A stretch of 64,000 nucleotides of DNA from Clostridia bacterium (GCA_017625755.1 JAGAKG010000049.1:27566-91565), one strand, 5' to 3'; numbered from the stretch's first letter, positions 26,873-34,830 are shown. Numbers and translations: made by a program. Notes: generated by a model not told the origin, from the sequence alone.

Positions 26873-27886
26873 ATGAAAAAAAGAATATTGATTTCGGTAT
26901 CGGCTCTGCTTGTAATATGCGTTCTGTTATCGCTTCTGCAGGCGCTTGTGATACCGAAATATACAGATAATAAAGAGGGGGCGCTCGTCTCGGAATATTA
27001 CGGCGAGGTGGGCGACCACGACCTTATTTTCGTAGGTGACTGCGAGGTTTACGAGAGCTTCGTTCCCGCATATCTCTGGGAGAAATACGGAATAAGCTCC
27101 TATGTGAGAGGGAGCGCTCAGCAGCTCGTATGGCAGTCCTACTACCTGCTTGAGGAAACGCTGAAATATGAAACGCCGAAGGCGGTAGTATTCAATGTTA
27201 TGGCGCTGAAATACGGCGAGCCGCAAAGAGAGGCGTACAACCGAATGACGCTTGACGGTATGCGGTGGTCGACATCAAAGATAGGCGCGATAAACGCCTC
27301 GATGACCGAGGAGGAAAGCTTTGTTGAGTATGTTTTCCCGCTTCTGCGCTTCCATTCGAGGATAACCGAGCTGACGCCCGACGATTTCAGGTACGCCTTC
27401 CGCGACAACAAGGTGTCGCACAGCGGATATCTTATGCAGACGGGAATAGTTCCGCAGACAGACTTTTCCGAGGGACGCGCCGAGGTAGACTATGAGATAG
27501 ACGAGAACGCTTGGAAATACCTCGATATGATGCGTGAGCTTTGCGCGGACGAGGGAATAGAGCTGATACTCGTCAAGGCTCCGACAAACTCGTGGATGTA
27601 CTGGTGGCACGACGAGTGGGAGGCGCAGGTCGACGATTACGCCGAGCGTCACGGCTTGACCTACTACAATTTCATTCCTCTCGCCGACGAGATGGGGATA
27701 GATTGGTCGACAGACACATACGACGCGGGGGCACATCTCAATGTATACGGAGCCGAGAAGCTGACCGAGTATTTCGGGCAGATACTCAGCGAGAAGCACG
27801 GACTTGCCGACAGGCGCAACGAGACGGAGCTTGCCGAGGCTTGGGACGCGCGGCTTGAAAAATATTATGAAGAAAGAAATAAATAA
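26873..27886 (+). CDS. SGNH-hydrolase-like, DltD-like extracellular protein with Cys at the nucleophile position
   Basis: A 337-residue protein with an N-terminal membrane anchor (ILISVSALLVICVLLSLL) and an extracellular SGNH-like domain. Block I reads VGDCEVYES, so Cys57 replaces the usual Ser, and the last block DAGAHLNVYG supplies Asp284 and His288. In dlt systems DltD is the outer-leaflet protein that finishes transfer to teichoic acid. Membership of the same functional class is inferred from position after the MBOAT gene and from fold motifs, not from clear DltD homology. GGAGGTG precedes the ATG; a GTG twelve bases upstream overlaps that site. Confidence 0.78.
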   Translation: MKKRILISVSALLVICVLLSLLQALVIPKYTDNKEGALVSEYYGEVGDHDLIFVGDCEVYESFVPAYLWEKYGISSYVRGSAQQLVWQSYYLLEETLKYETPKAVVFNVMALKYGEPQREAYNRMTLDGMRWSTSKIGAINASMTEEESFVEYVFPLLRFHSRITELTPDDFRYAFRDNKVSHSGYLMQTGIVPQTDFSEGRAEVDYEIDENAWKYLDMMRELCADEGIELILVKAPTNSWMYWWHDEWEAQVDDYAERHGLTYYNFIPLADEMGIDWSTDTYDAGAHLNVYGAEKLTEYFGQILSEKHGLADRRNETELAEAWDARLEKYYEERNK

Positions 27887-27902
27887 AACGGAGGATAGAT
27901 AA

Positions 27903-28436
27903 ATGAAGAAATTTTTGGCGTTACTGCTCTGCCTTATGATGGCGTTTTGCTTTGTGGCTTGTGAGGACAAGAAAACGAATAACAGGGACAACGACGATGA
28001 CGGTGATAGCGGCGGAGCTTCAAAGAAAAGCTCGGTGAGCTTCTATGTGAATTACAACTCGGTGAAGATAGAGCTTGGAGCCGATGCAAAGGCAGTCCTC
28101 GCGGCGCTCGGAGCTCCCAAGAGCAGCTCTCCTATGGGCAACTGCGCGGGTCAGGGAACACTTACCAAGTACACCTACAATTCCTTTGATATATACACTG
28201 TAAGCAACGGAAACACAGAGACGATAGACCAGATAACCCTGCTTGACGACGCGGTAAAATGCCCCGAGGGTGTTGGTATCGGCTCGGCGTCCGCCGATGT
28301 GCTAAAGGCGTGCGGAGCAAATCCGACGAAAAAGAGCGATACGGGAATTACCTATACCTCGGGAAGCAAAAATCTTATATTCTCGCTCAGGGACGGCGCC
28401 GTCGTTGGAATTGATTACAGAGTTATAAGCGGTTGA
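27903..28436 (+). CDS. Small lipoprotein
   Basis: A 177-residue lipoprotein with signal MKKFLALLLCLMMAFCFVAC, the Cys at residue 20 being acylated. An Asp/Asn-rich linker follows. The mature domain (SVKIELGADAKAVLAALGAP, then TYNSFDIYTVSNG and ADVLKACGANPTKKSD) looks like two SmpA/BamE-like half repeats, a common small lipoprotein fold; this is a pattern impression. GGAGG precedes the ATG, 16 bases after the DltD-like gene, so it is probably the last gene of the dlt-like cluster. Function unknown. Confidence 0.8.
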   Translation: MKKFLALLLCLMMAFCFVACEDKKTNNRDNDDDGDSGGASKKSSVSFYVNYNSVKIELGADAKAVLAALGAPKSSSPMGNCAGQGTLTKYTYNSFDIYTVSNGNTETIDQITLLDDAVKCPEGVGIGSASADVLKACGANPTKKSDTGITYTSGSKNLIFSLRDGAVVGIDYRVISG

Positions 28437-28486
28437 TTTTTTATCAAAAAGTATTGATTTAAAGCTGAGCTTGTGATGTAATATAG

Positions 28487-28648
28487 TCATTTGAAGCAGA
28501 TGTTTACGAGTATCACTCGCTCGACAGGCTTCCATACAACAACGGTTGGGAGAATGTGAACTATGACAGCCTCGAGGCTTGGGCGGACAATGTCTAGCTT
28601 GACGGACTTAACGGTATCTACACCGAAAAGGGCTATCCCATCAAGTAA
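28487..28648 (+). pseudogene. Remnant of a coding sequence with an in-frame amber stop
   Basis: After a TAG at 28484 this frame reads about 34 protein-like residues (VYEYHSLDRLPYNNGWENV is typical), a TAG at 28595, and then LDGLNGIYTEKGYPIK ending at TAA. There is no start codon or ribosome binding site. Composition is that of a secreted aromatic-rich domain, and the single TAG sits where Trp would fit. It looks like the C-terminal end of a decayed gene; I cannot name the family. The rest of this 405-base gap holds only hairpins. Confidence 0.45.
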
Positions 28649-28667
28649 TTGAATAAAAATAAAAAGC

Positions 28668-28700
28668 GCGAGCCTGGCGGATTATCCGCGCCAGGCTCGC
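28668..28700. terminator. Hairpin, probably a terminator for the dlt-like cluster
   Basis: GCGAGCCTGGCG and CGCCAGGCTCGC form a perfect 12-base-pair stem with a nine-base loop, followed by TGTTTGTT, a weak T-run. It is 230 bases after the lipoprotein stop, just beyond the gene remnant, and may be the remnant's own terminator. Confidence 0.6.
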
Positions 28701-28841
28701 TGTTTGTTGGTTATGACTTATTCTTTTATTCGTTTTGGTCGGACGATTTATGGTCGTCCATTCCAAGTACGAAAAGTTTTATAAATCAAGCTTTACTTGA
28801 TTATCTGTTATATCAAGCACGGGGTGTTGCCTGCGCGAAAT

Positions 28842-29441
28842 TTACCAACTGCCATCAATTTTCTTGGCAGTATATATAATTGCGTGAGTGAAAAAATTTG
28901 GTTCACCATAGCAAAAATCTGGTGCATGAAATGTTCCATATTCTAATGTTCGTATAATCTTCTCAATTTCAACATATATTTCTTTTTCGGAAAGATTCGA
29001 GGAAATCATTTCGCAAAGAACACTTTCAAAAAAAACATGTTGATCGGGTTTTAAGTTAGGCAATCCGTTTTTATCGAAACGAAAAATTTGTAATATTTTT
29101 TTGTGTTCCGAACATGTATATTTATTGAGATTCGGTAGATATATAGATTGAAGATTTTCTCCAAAAGCGATTTCCTGATTAAACGCACGCAAATGAAATT
29201 CCCTATCCAGATATGGATTGTTTGCAATGTTTTCTTCGATATTTTGACACATAGTATTTACCCAAAAAATGATTGTTTCGTTCGTTTTAATACGATCAAT
29301 TCTGTTTTGAAGTTCTTTTTCTTCTCTTGCTTTTTCTAATCGTTTTTTCTCTTCCAGTTTTTCTTTTCGCTTTTTATGCGAGGTATAGCATAATGCAATT
29401 AAAAAAACGATGACAATAAAAATAATGATAATTTTGAACAT
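28842..29441 (-). CDS. Uncharacterised membrane-anchored coiled-coil protein
   Basis: A 199-residue protein with one N-terminal membrane helix (MFKIIIIFIVIVFLIALCY), a Lys/Glu coiled coil (KRKEKLEEKKRLEKAREEK) and a soluble domain of about 140 residues with no motif I recognise. I chose the ATG at 29441, which has AGGAGG at good spacing; a longer frame to 29519 would run into the leader hairpin. The gene is far richer in A and T than its neighbours, with Ile, Asn, Lys and Phe codons dominant, suggesting horizontal acquisition. It is preceded by a structured leader ending in a terminator-like hairpin. Confidence 0.7.
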   Translation of the reverse strand: MFKIIIIFIVIVFLIALCYTSHKKRKEKLEEKKRLEKAREEKELQNRIDRIKTNETIIFWVNTMCQNIEENIANNPYLDREFHLRAFNQEIAFGENLQSIYLPNLNKYTCSEHKKILQIFRFDKNGLPNLKPDQHVFFESVLCEMISSNLSEKEIYVEIEKIIRTLEYGTFHAPDFCYGEPNFFTHAIIYTAKKIDGSW

Positions 29442-29464
29442 AACTGTTCCTCCTGAAAATAAAA

Positions 29465-29675
29465 AGGTGTGCCAACAGAAGTCAGCACACCGAAAAATGC
29501 GAACTTCCATTGTTGCCACACAATTCTCAACAAATCAGGATACTCTCCATCACATGCCAAGCGGAAATCGCATTTTTGCCAAATCCATTATTGACATGTA
29601 AAAAAGGTATAAGTCACAAAACCCTCTAAAAAATAGAGAGCTATCCCATAACTTTGTTGATTAAATTGTGTGGCA
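29465..29675 (-). ncRNA. Candidate structured RNA / 5' leader with terminator
   Basis: The minus-strand transcript from the promoter at 29682-29710 would fold strongly. TGCCACACAATT (29664-29675) pairs with AATTGTGTGGCA (29514-29525), extended by TCAACAAA/TTTGTTGA. Inside, GGATAGCTCTC pairs with GAGAGTATCC, and ACATGTCAA with TTGGCATGT. The apical AAAAATGCGA (29568-29577) can also pair with TCGCATTTTT downstream of the closing stem (29493-29502), a pseudoknot or switch. GGTGTGC/GCACACC (29465-29491) with TTTTTATTTT forms a terminator just before the ribosome binding site of the next gene. It may be 6S-like or a cis-acting attenuator; no known class is recognised. Confidence 0.5.
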
Positions 29676-29681
29676 GTTAAA

Positions 29682-29710
29682 ATTGTATCATAAAATATGC
29701 AGTTTGTCAA
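29682..29710 (-). promoter_or_regulatory. Promoter of the structured leader and downstream membrane protein gene
   Basis: Minus-strand TTGACA (29705-29710), 17-base spacer, TACAAT (29682-29687). The predicted transcript start falls at the outer edge of the closing stem of the RNA. Confidence 0.8.
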
Positions 29711-29756
29711 TATGTTAAAAATACTCACAAACTGAATTTCGCAAAAATTTTCTTAA

Positions 29757-29790
29757 CAAAAAACAGGCTGAACCATTATGGTTCAGCCTG
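29757..29790 (-). terminator. Intrinsic terminator of the degenerate M15 gene
   Basis: CAGGCTGAACC and GGTTCAGCCTG form an 11-base-pair perfect stem with a five-base loop; on the minus strand seven T follow. It lies 12 bases after the gene stop. Confidence 0.9.
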
Positions 29791-29801
29791 TGTGTTTTGT
29801 T

Positions 29802-30827
29802 TTACTGAGTATTCTTTACCGTTTTTGATTTGTTTACGGTCACGATATATCCGCTCTTGTTGTTGCCGCTTATTTCATAAGCGTACTTTGAGGGAACCTG
29901 AATCTCACCCGCGTCATCTGCGGTGGTGTAATAGACCTCGTAGGTCTTGCCGTCTCCGCCCTTGACGCTCAGAGCCGTGCCGAAATTGTAGTTTTCCTCG
30001 AGCAACTCGAGATATTCCTCAAGGCAAAGCTCGTTGTTGTAAATATAAGTCGCGTGAGCTATTCCAACATATCTGAAAACATAAGAGAAATCAGAAACTC
30101 CCGTAATCGAGGCAAAATCCTTGCCCGCGTTGTTTCCTGTGTCGGAAGCGGGAATGTTGTCGGGATATCTTACGATAAAGCCATACTTGTGAGCATTCTC
30201 ATAGAGCCAATCGTATTTTCCGTTAAGGCTCTTGTCGTTGATAAACACCCAGGCGTCACCGTCCTGAAGCTCGAAGGACATTCCCGTGTGGAAATCGCTG
30301 TATCCCGCGGGGAGCGCATCGTTCGGATTCTTTTCGTGCTTGGCTGCCTGGTCCTCAAAGGAACGGTATGCTTCTCTGACTACCACATTTGCATTGGGTA
30401 CTGCCGCGTATGTCGCGGTCATAAGCTCGTTGAATGCCGAAAGCGCCGTGGGGTTGACCTTCAGGCTTCCGTCGCGCAGACCGTATATACGGTTTGTCGT
30501 GGGGAAGGAGACAACCTCGGGATTATCCTCGAATACATATTCGTTGTCGGCGTTTACAAGCACGAGGCTTCCCGAATGAAGCTGACCGTCTGCAATTTCC
30601 ACGGCGACATATCCTGCGTTTGCTCCGCCACCTGCGCCGTCACCGCCGCCTTCGCCTTCCGAGCCCGCTGTCTTATCCTTGATAAGAGCGACGCCCTGAG
30701 CTATCAGGAATGTCAGGAACAAAACGGCTATCAGAATTATTGTTGCGCAAATAACCGTTACGGTCATCTTTTTCTTTTTCTGACTCTCAATAGAACCGCC
30801 TTCGAGAGCTGCGAAAATCTTTTTCAT
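29802..30827 (-). CDS. M15-like (VanY-fold) membrane protein lacking the zinc ligands
   Basis: A 341-residue paralogue of the M15 peptidase at 11190-12566: N-terminal membrane helix (about residues 22-44), Gly-rich linker, then the same core with REAYRSFEDQAAKHE, SDFHTGMSFEL, YGFIVRYPDN and FRYVGIAHATYIYN. Aligned with the intact paralogue, the three zinc ligands His, Asp and His are Phe179, Glu186 and Val250, so it should be catalytically inactive. It ends in a small beta domain of about 65 residues that the other lacks. A role in binding peptidoglycan stems is possible. An AGGAGG-type site precedes the ATG. Confidence 0.82.
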   Translation of the reverse strand: MKKIFAALEGGSIESQKKKKMTVTVICATIILIAVLFLTFLIAQGVALIKDKTAGSEGEGGGDGAGGGANAGYVAVEIADGQLHSGSLVLVNADNEYVFEDNPEVVSFPTTNRIYGLRDGSLKVNPTALSAFNELMTATYAAVPNANVVVREAYRSFEDQAAKHEKNPNDALPAGYSDFHTGMSFELQDGDAWVFINDKSLNGKYDWLYENAHKYGFIVRYPDNIPASDTGNNAGKDFASITGVSDFSYVFRYVGIAHATYIYNNELCLEEYLELLEENYNFGTALSVKGGDGKTYEVYYTTADDAGEIQVPSKYAYEISGNNKSGYIVTVNKSKTVKNTQ

Positions 30828-30890
30828 CGTTTATCCTCCTGCTTTAATAATAGGTTATAGGTAAGAGTTAAGAGTGAAGAGGTAAGGAAG

Positions 30891-30912
30891 AAAAATTCCC
30901 GCGGGAATTTTT
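30891..30912. other. 22-bp perfect palindrome between pnp and the M15-like gene
   Basis: AAAAATTCCCG followed by its reverse complement CGGGAATTTTT. It lies in the 135-base gap between two minus-strand genes with T-rich flanks, and may terminate pnp transcription. Flanking AGTAAGAAGT-like and TTCACTATTAC runs recur near 51.45 kb. Confidence 0.55.
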
Positions 30913-30962
30913 CAACCAAACTTATTCACTATTACTTTTTACTTTTTACTTCTTACTTGCCC

Positions 30963-33077
30963 TTACTCTGCGTCCTTGATAGAGAAGTCCATACGGCCCT
31001 TCTTGTCAAGTCCGATATATTTTACTCTTACAACATCGCCAATCTTGAGAACATCCTCAACCTTGTCGATTCTGGTCTTTGCTATCTTGGATATGTGAAC
31101 CATACCCTCTTTTCCGGGAGCGTACTCAACGAAGCATCCGAACTCCTTGATTCCCGTAACGGTACCCGTGTAAACAGCGCCTACCTCGGGCTCGAATACG
31201 ATAGCGTCTATCATAGCCTTAGCTATGGCTGCGCTCTCACCGTTGATAGCGGCGATGCAAATCGTTCCGTCGTCGTCGATATCGACCTTAGCGCCCGACT
31301 CTGCAACTATCTTCTGGATAACAGAGCCGCCCTTACCGATAACCTCACGAATCTTGTCGGGGTCTATCTTGAAGCTTGTCATCTTGGGAGCGTACTTGGA
31401 GACCTCAGCTCTGGGAGCAGCGATAGCCTTGAGGATAACCTCGTCGATTATATAGTCACGGCCGACATGCGTCTGCGCGAGAGCCGCCTTGATTATCTCG
31501 GGGGTAAGTCCGTCTATCTTGAGGTCCATCTGGATAGATGTGATACCCTTGTGAGTACCTGCTACCTTGAAGTCCATATCTCCGTAGAAGTCCTCAAGTC
31601 CCTGAATGTCGAGCATTGTATCCCAGCTTCCGTCCTCTGCCGTGATAAGTCCGCAGGAGATACCTGCAACGGGAGCCTTTATCGGAACGCCCGCGTCCAT
31701 AAGAGCGAGGGTAGAGCCGCAAACAGAGCCCTGCGATGTGGAACCGTTAGAGGAAACTACATCGGATACGAGACGGATAGCATAGGGGAATTCCTCGGGA
31801 GAGGGGAGAACGGGAATGAGCGAACGCTCTGCGAGCGCGCCGTGACCGATCTCGCGGCGTCCGGGGCTTCTTGTGGGCTTAGCCTCACCTGTAGAGAAGC
31901 CGGGCATATTGTAGTGGTGCATATATCTCTTTTCGGTCTCGCTGTCGATACCGTCGAGCATCTGAGCCTCGGAGAGTGTTCCGAGAGTTGCGACTGTGAG
32001 CACCTGAGTCTGTCCACGGGTAAAGAGACCCGAGCCGTGTGCGCGGGGAAGGAGACCAACCTCACTTCCGAGAGGTCTTATCTGATCCATTCTTCTTCCG
32101 TCAACACGCTTCTTGTCAACAAGGAGCCAACGGCGGACTATCTTCTTCTGAATCTTATAGATAAGCTCGTCCATCATAGTGGGAAGGTCGGGATACTCCT
32201 CGCCGAACTTTTCGAGTATCGCGTCGGTTATCGGAACGACCTTTTCATCGCGGATATTCTTATCGTCGGTGTCAAGAGCCTCCATCATGTCCTTCTCGCA
32301 GAATGCGAAGATCTTGTCGAACATATCGTGGTCAAGCTCGCAAGAGGGATAAGCGAACTTGGGCTTGCCTATCTCGTCGATGATAGCGTTGATGAACTCG
32401 AGAAGGTCCTTTATCTCTCTGTGCGCGAGCATGATAGCGTCGTACATAGTGTCGTCGTCTACCTCGTTAGCGCCAGCCTCGATCATAACTACCTTCTGCA
32501 TAGAAGCCGCAACCGTCAGCTGAAGGTCGCTCTTCTTCTGCTCTGCCTCGGTGGGGTTAACGACGAACTTGCCGTCAACAAGTCCTATAAACGCGCCGCC
32601 TATCGGGCCGTTCCACGGAATATCCGAGATAGAGAGGGCGATGGACGCGCCGATCATTGCGGTGATCTCAGGCGAGCAGTCGGGGTCTACCGACATAACG
32701 GTGAGTGTGAGCGCAACATCGTTTCTGAGGTCCTTGGGGAAAAGGGGACGGATGGGGCGGTCGATGACACGGGATGTCAGCACTGCCTTCTCAGAGGGCT
32801 TGCCCTCTCTCTTGAGGTATCCGCCGGGAATCTTTCCCGCTGCGTACATTCTCTCGTCGTAGTCTACCGAGAGGGGAAGGAAGTCGATTCCGTCACGGGG
32901 CTTTGCCGATGCCGTAGCGCAGCAAAGAATTGCCGTCTCGCCGTAGCGAATGAGAACCGAGCCGTTTGCAAGACCTGCCATCTTACCCGTTTCAACAACG
33001 AGGGGGCGGCCTGCGTAGGTGTAGTTAAACACCTTGTAGTTTTTAAACTCCATTTGTGAGCTTATTGCGTTGGACAT
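30963..33077 (-). CDS. pnp: Polynucleotide phosphorylase (PNPase)
   Basis: A 704-residue phosphorolytic 3'-5' exoribonuclease of the RNA degradation machinery. Two RNase PH domains (the second with TLGTLSEAQMLDGI and REIGHGALAERSL) are followed by a KH domain (KIREVIGKGGSVIQKI) and a C-terminal S1 domain (YTGTVTGIKEFGCFVEYAPG). I chose the ATG at 33077, preceded by GGAGGA; an upstream frame to 33116 lacks a site. rpsO lies directly upstream, the widespread rpsO-pnp arrangement, and the stem-loops between them resemble those through which PNPase controls its own message in E. coli. Confidence 0.97.
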   Translation of the reverse strand: MSNAISSQMEFKNYKVFNYTYAGRPLVVETGKMAGLANGSVLIRYGETAILCCATASAKPRDGIDFLPLSVDYDERMYAAGKIPGGYLKREGKPSEKAVLTSRVIDRPIRPLFPKDLRNDVALTLTVMSVDPDCSPEITAMIGASIALSISDIPWNGPIGGAFIGLVDGKFVVNPTEAEQKKSDLQLTVAASMQKVVMIEAGANEVDDDTMYDAIMLAHREIKDLLEFINAIIDEIGKPKFAYPSCELDHDMFDKIFAFCEKDMMEALDTDDKNIRDEKVVPITDAILEKFGEEYPDLPTMMDELIYKIQKKIVRRWLLVDKKRVDGRRMDQIRPLGSEVGLLPRAHGSGLFTRGQTQVLTVATLGTLSEAQMLDGIDSETEKRYMHHYNMPGFSTGEAKPTRSPGRREIGHGALAERSLIPVLPSPEEFPYAIRLVSDVVSSNGSTSQGSVCGSTLALMDAGVPIKAPVAGISCGLITAEDGSWDTMLDIQGLEDFYGDMDFKVAGTHKGITSIQMDLKIDGLTPEIIKAALAQTHVGRDYIIDEVILKAIAAPRAEVSKYAPKMTSFKIDPDKIREVIGKGGSVIQKIVAESGAKVDIDDDGTICIAAINGESAAIAKAMIDAIVFEPEVGAVYTGTVTGIKEFGCFVEYAPGKEGMVHISKIAKTRIDKVEDVLKIGDVVRVKYIGLDKKGRMDFSIKDAE

Positions 33078-33213
33078 TTTTCTATCCTCCAAAATAAATT
33101 TATTTATATCTCTCACAAAGGTTTAGCACTTAATTGCGTGTCGTCCGCAAGACCCGCCGCGCACGGCAGACAATTAACTGCTAATCCGCGTGAGAAAATA
33201 TATTCGTGAGAGC

Positions 33214-33284
33214 GCGGACAAGCTGACTTGTCCGCATAAAAGAGTACGGAGTGAGGAGCCGAGATACATCCGCTCTTCACTCCG
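33214..33284 (-). promoter_or_regulatory. Paired stem-loops in the rpsO-pnp intergenic leader
   Basis: GCGGACAAG/CTTGTCCGC (33214-33235) and CGGAGTGA.../...TCACTCCG with inner AGAGC/GCTC pairing (33247-33284) form two stable hairpins 13 bases after the rpsO stop. On the minus strand the second is followed by TACTCTTTT. They may attenuate transcription or serve as RNase III sites, as in the E. coli pnp leader. Confidence 0.6.
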
Positions 33285-33297
33285 ACAATTATTGAAC

Positions 33298-33561
33298 TTA
33301 CTTTCTGATGTTCAGCTTTGCGATGATCGCGCGGTAACGCTCGATATCGGTTTTCTGAAGGTAGTTCAGAAGGTTTCTTCTGTGACCGACCATCTTGAGA
33401 AGACCTCTGCGGCTATGGTGGTCCTTGTGGTTGCTCTTAAGGTGCTCGGTAAGATTGTTGATTCTGTAAGTCAGAAGCGCGATCTGTACCTCAGGCGAGC
33501 CTGTGTCACCTTCGTGAGTAGCGTACTGTTCGATAATTGCCTGCTTTTCGTCTTTAAGCAT
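33298..33561 (-). CDS. rpsO: 30S ribosomal protein S15
   Basis: An 87-residue S15 with the conserved [16 protein letters not shown] and [21 protein letters not shown] segments that bind the 16S central domain. Length matches the family (about 89). The ATG at 33561 follows AGAGGTG; the in-frame GTG nine bases upstream is part of that site. A leader of about 100 bases follows the promoter and could hold an S15 autoregulatory structure, though I cannot confirm a fold. pnp lies downstream. Confidence 0.97.
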   Translation of the reverse strand: MLKDEKQAIIEQYATHEGDTGSPEVQIALLTYRINNLTEHLKSNHKDHHSRRGLLKMVGHRRNLLNYLQKTDIERYRAIIAKLNIRK

Positions 33562-33664
33562 TTTTTTCACCTCTTATTTTTATTTGTCAGGAACACAGCA
33601 GGCGGTGGGTGAACAACCGAAACGGTCTTATATCCGCAAACCGAGTCCCAGACATTTTCAGCCT

Positions 33665-33693
33665 ATTATATCACATAATTTTTGTTTTGTAAA
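33665..33693 (-). promoter_or_regulatory. Promoter of rpsO-pnp
   Basis: Minus-strand TTTACA (33688-33693), 17-base spacer, TATAAT (33665-33670), preceded by an A/T-rich stretch. Confidence 0.8.
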
Positions 33694-33772
33694 TAGTTTT
33701 TTCCAACTTTTTTATTTATATATTTTATTTTTTCAAAAAAGCTCGGAAATATGTCGCAATATGACGCCTCGC

Positions 33773-34099
33773 TCAGAACACGAGTTGAACGAGAAGCATA
33801 TATATTACGGTGCCCGAGAGGATAGAGAGCAGGGTGTTCTTTTTCCACAGGTGAACGCCCACGACAGCGCATATCGCCACCGCTTCGGGGATTCCGTGGC
33901 TACCCGATAAAATGCTTACATTTTTCAGGCAATAAACAACTAGCATCGCGAATATTGCCGCGGGTAGAGCGGCGCCGAGATAGCGCACGAATTTCGGGGT
34001 TGGCTTCTTTGAGGAAAATACGAGGAAGGGCAGAGCTCGTGTGAGTACGGTGGCAAGCACGCACATAAGCACCGTTATTATCTGTTGCGTTACCGTCAT
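33773..34099 (-). CDS. azlD: AzlD-like branched-chain amino acid export subunit (second copy)
   Basis: A 108-residue membrane protein with about four helices and the AzlD-type segment [15 protein letters not shown]. It overlaps the azlC-like stop by four bases (ATGA), so the pair is translationally coupled. It is only distantly similar to the azlD at 17129-17437 and probably serves a different substrate or condition. Confidence 0.88.
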   Translation of the reverse strand: MTVTQQIITVLMCVLATVLTRALPFLVFSSKKPTPKFVRYLGAALPAAIFAMLVVYCLKNVSILSGSHGIPEAVAICAVVGVHLWKKNTLLSILSGTVIYMLLVQLVF

Positions 34100-34830
34100 A
34101 AGCTCTCACCCCCAAAAGGCTCTCCCATATCCAAGGATGGCTCGATGAAGCGTCTGCCTGCCGTAAGGGCGAGAATTATTATGAGCATTGCGGGAATGAG
34201 GAAGCTGTCGGCACCGAACGCGACAAGGCATATCAGCGACGCGACAAGTCCGATAAGCGCGGTGTAGGGTCGCTTTTCCTTTTTGAGCTGCTCGATGAGA
34301 ATTACGACGAACATTGCCGTCATAACGAAGTCAATTCCCTCGGTGTTGAAGGGAATGAAATTTCCCGCAATTCCGCCCACAGCCGAGCCTATCACCCAGT
34401 ATGTCTGGTTGAGCAGAGTCACCCAGAACATAAACCAGCCGCGGTCGACTCCCTCGGGAATTTTGGCGGTATAGTTTATCGAAAAGCTCTCGTCGCAGAG
34501 TCCGAAGATAAGATAGGGCTTTTTCCAGCCCGTGTTTTTATATCTGTCGAGCATAGCTATACCGTAAAAGAGGTGACGCGCCTGAATCATCAGGGATACG
34601 GCGAAGGCTTGAATAGGATTGAAGGCATCGAGCAGAAGATTTACCGCGATAAATTGCAGAGAGCCGCCGAAGACCGTCAGGCTTATGAGAAACGGATAAA
34701 GCGCGCTAAATCCCTGGGCGCTCATAAATATTCCGTATGTTATGCCGAGAAATCCGAATCCCGTGAGAATAGGAATCGTATGCGGGAATGCCGCTCTCAG
34801 CGCTCTGAGGGAAGCTTGTCGTTTGCTCAT
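34096..34830 (-). CDS. azlC: AzlC-like branched-chain amino acid export permease (second copy)
   Basis: A 244-residue membrane protein of the AzlC family: [20 protein letters not shown] near the N-terminus and [12 protein letters not shown] and [12 protein letters not shown] in the middle. I chose the ATG at 34830 ([11 protein letters not shown]), which has GGAG at good spacing; an in-frame ATG lies 21 bases upstream. It differs clearly from the azlC at 17427-18143, so the two pairs are ancient paralogues and not a recent duplication. Confidence 0.9.
   Translation of the reverse strand: MSKRQASLRALRAAFPHTIPILTGFGFLGITYGIFMSAQGFSALYPFLISLTVFGGSLQFIAVNLLLDAFNPIQAFAVSLMIQARHLFYGIAMLDRYKNTGWKKPYLIFGLCDESFSINYTAKIPEGVDRGWFMFWVTLLNQTYWVIGSAVGGIAGNFIPFNTEGIDFVMTAMFVVILIEQLKKEKRPYTALIGLVASLICLVAFGADSFLIPAMLIIILALTAGRRFIEPSLDMGEPFGGESL

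Noticed and set aside
28649..28879. A 76-codon plus-strand frame in the gap after the dlt-like cluster
   Set aside because: It covers the hairpin at 28668-28700, has no ribosome binding site, and overlaps the end of the minus-strand gene.
29465..29675. A MITE or insertion-sequence remnant, suggested by the inverted repeats
   Set aside because: The repeats are internal arms of a transcript that begins at a consensus promoter and ends in a terminator, and no target-site duplication is visible; a structured RNA fits better, though a mobile origin is not excluded.
30957..33059. A 700-codon open frame on the plus strand
   Set aside because: It lies wholly antisense to pnp, which has full domain matches; the frame stays open because of the regular codon pattern of pnp.
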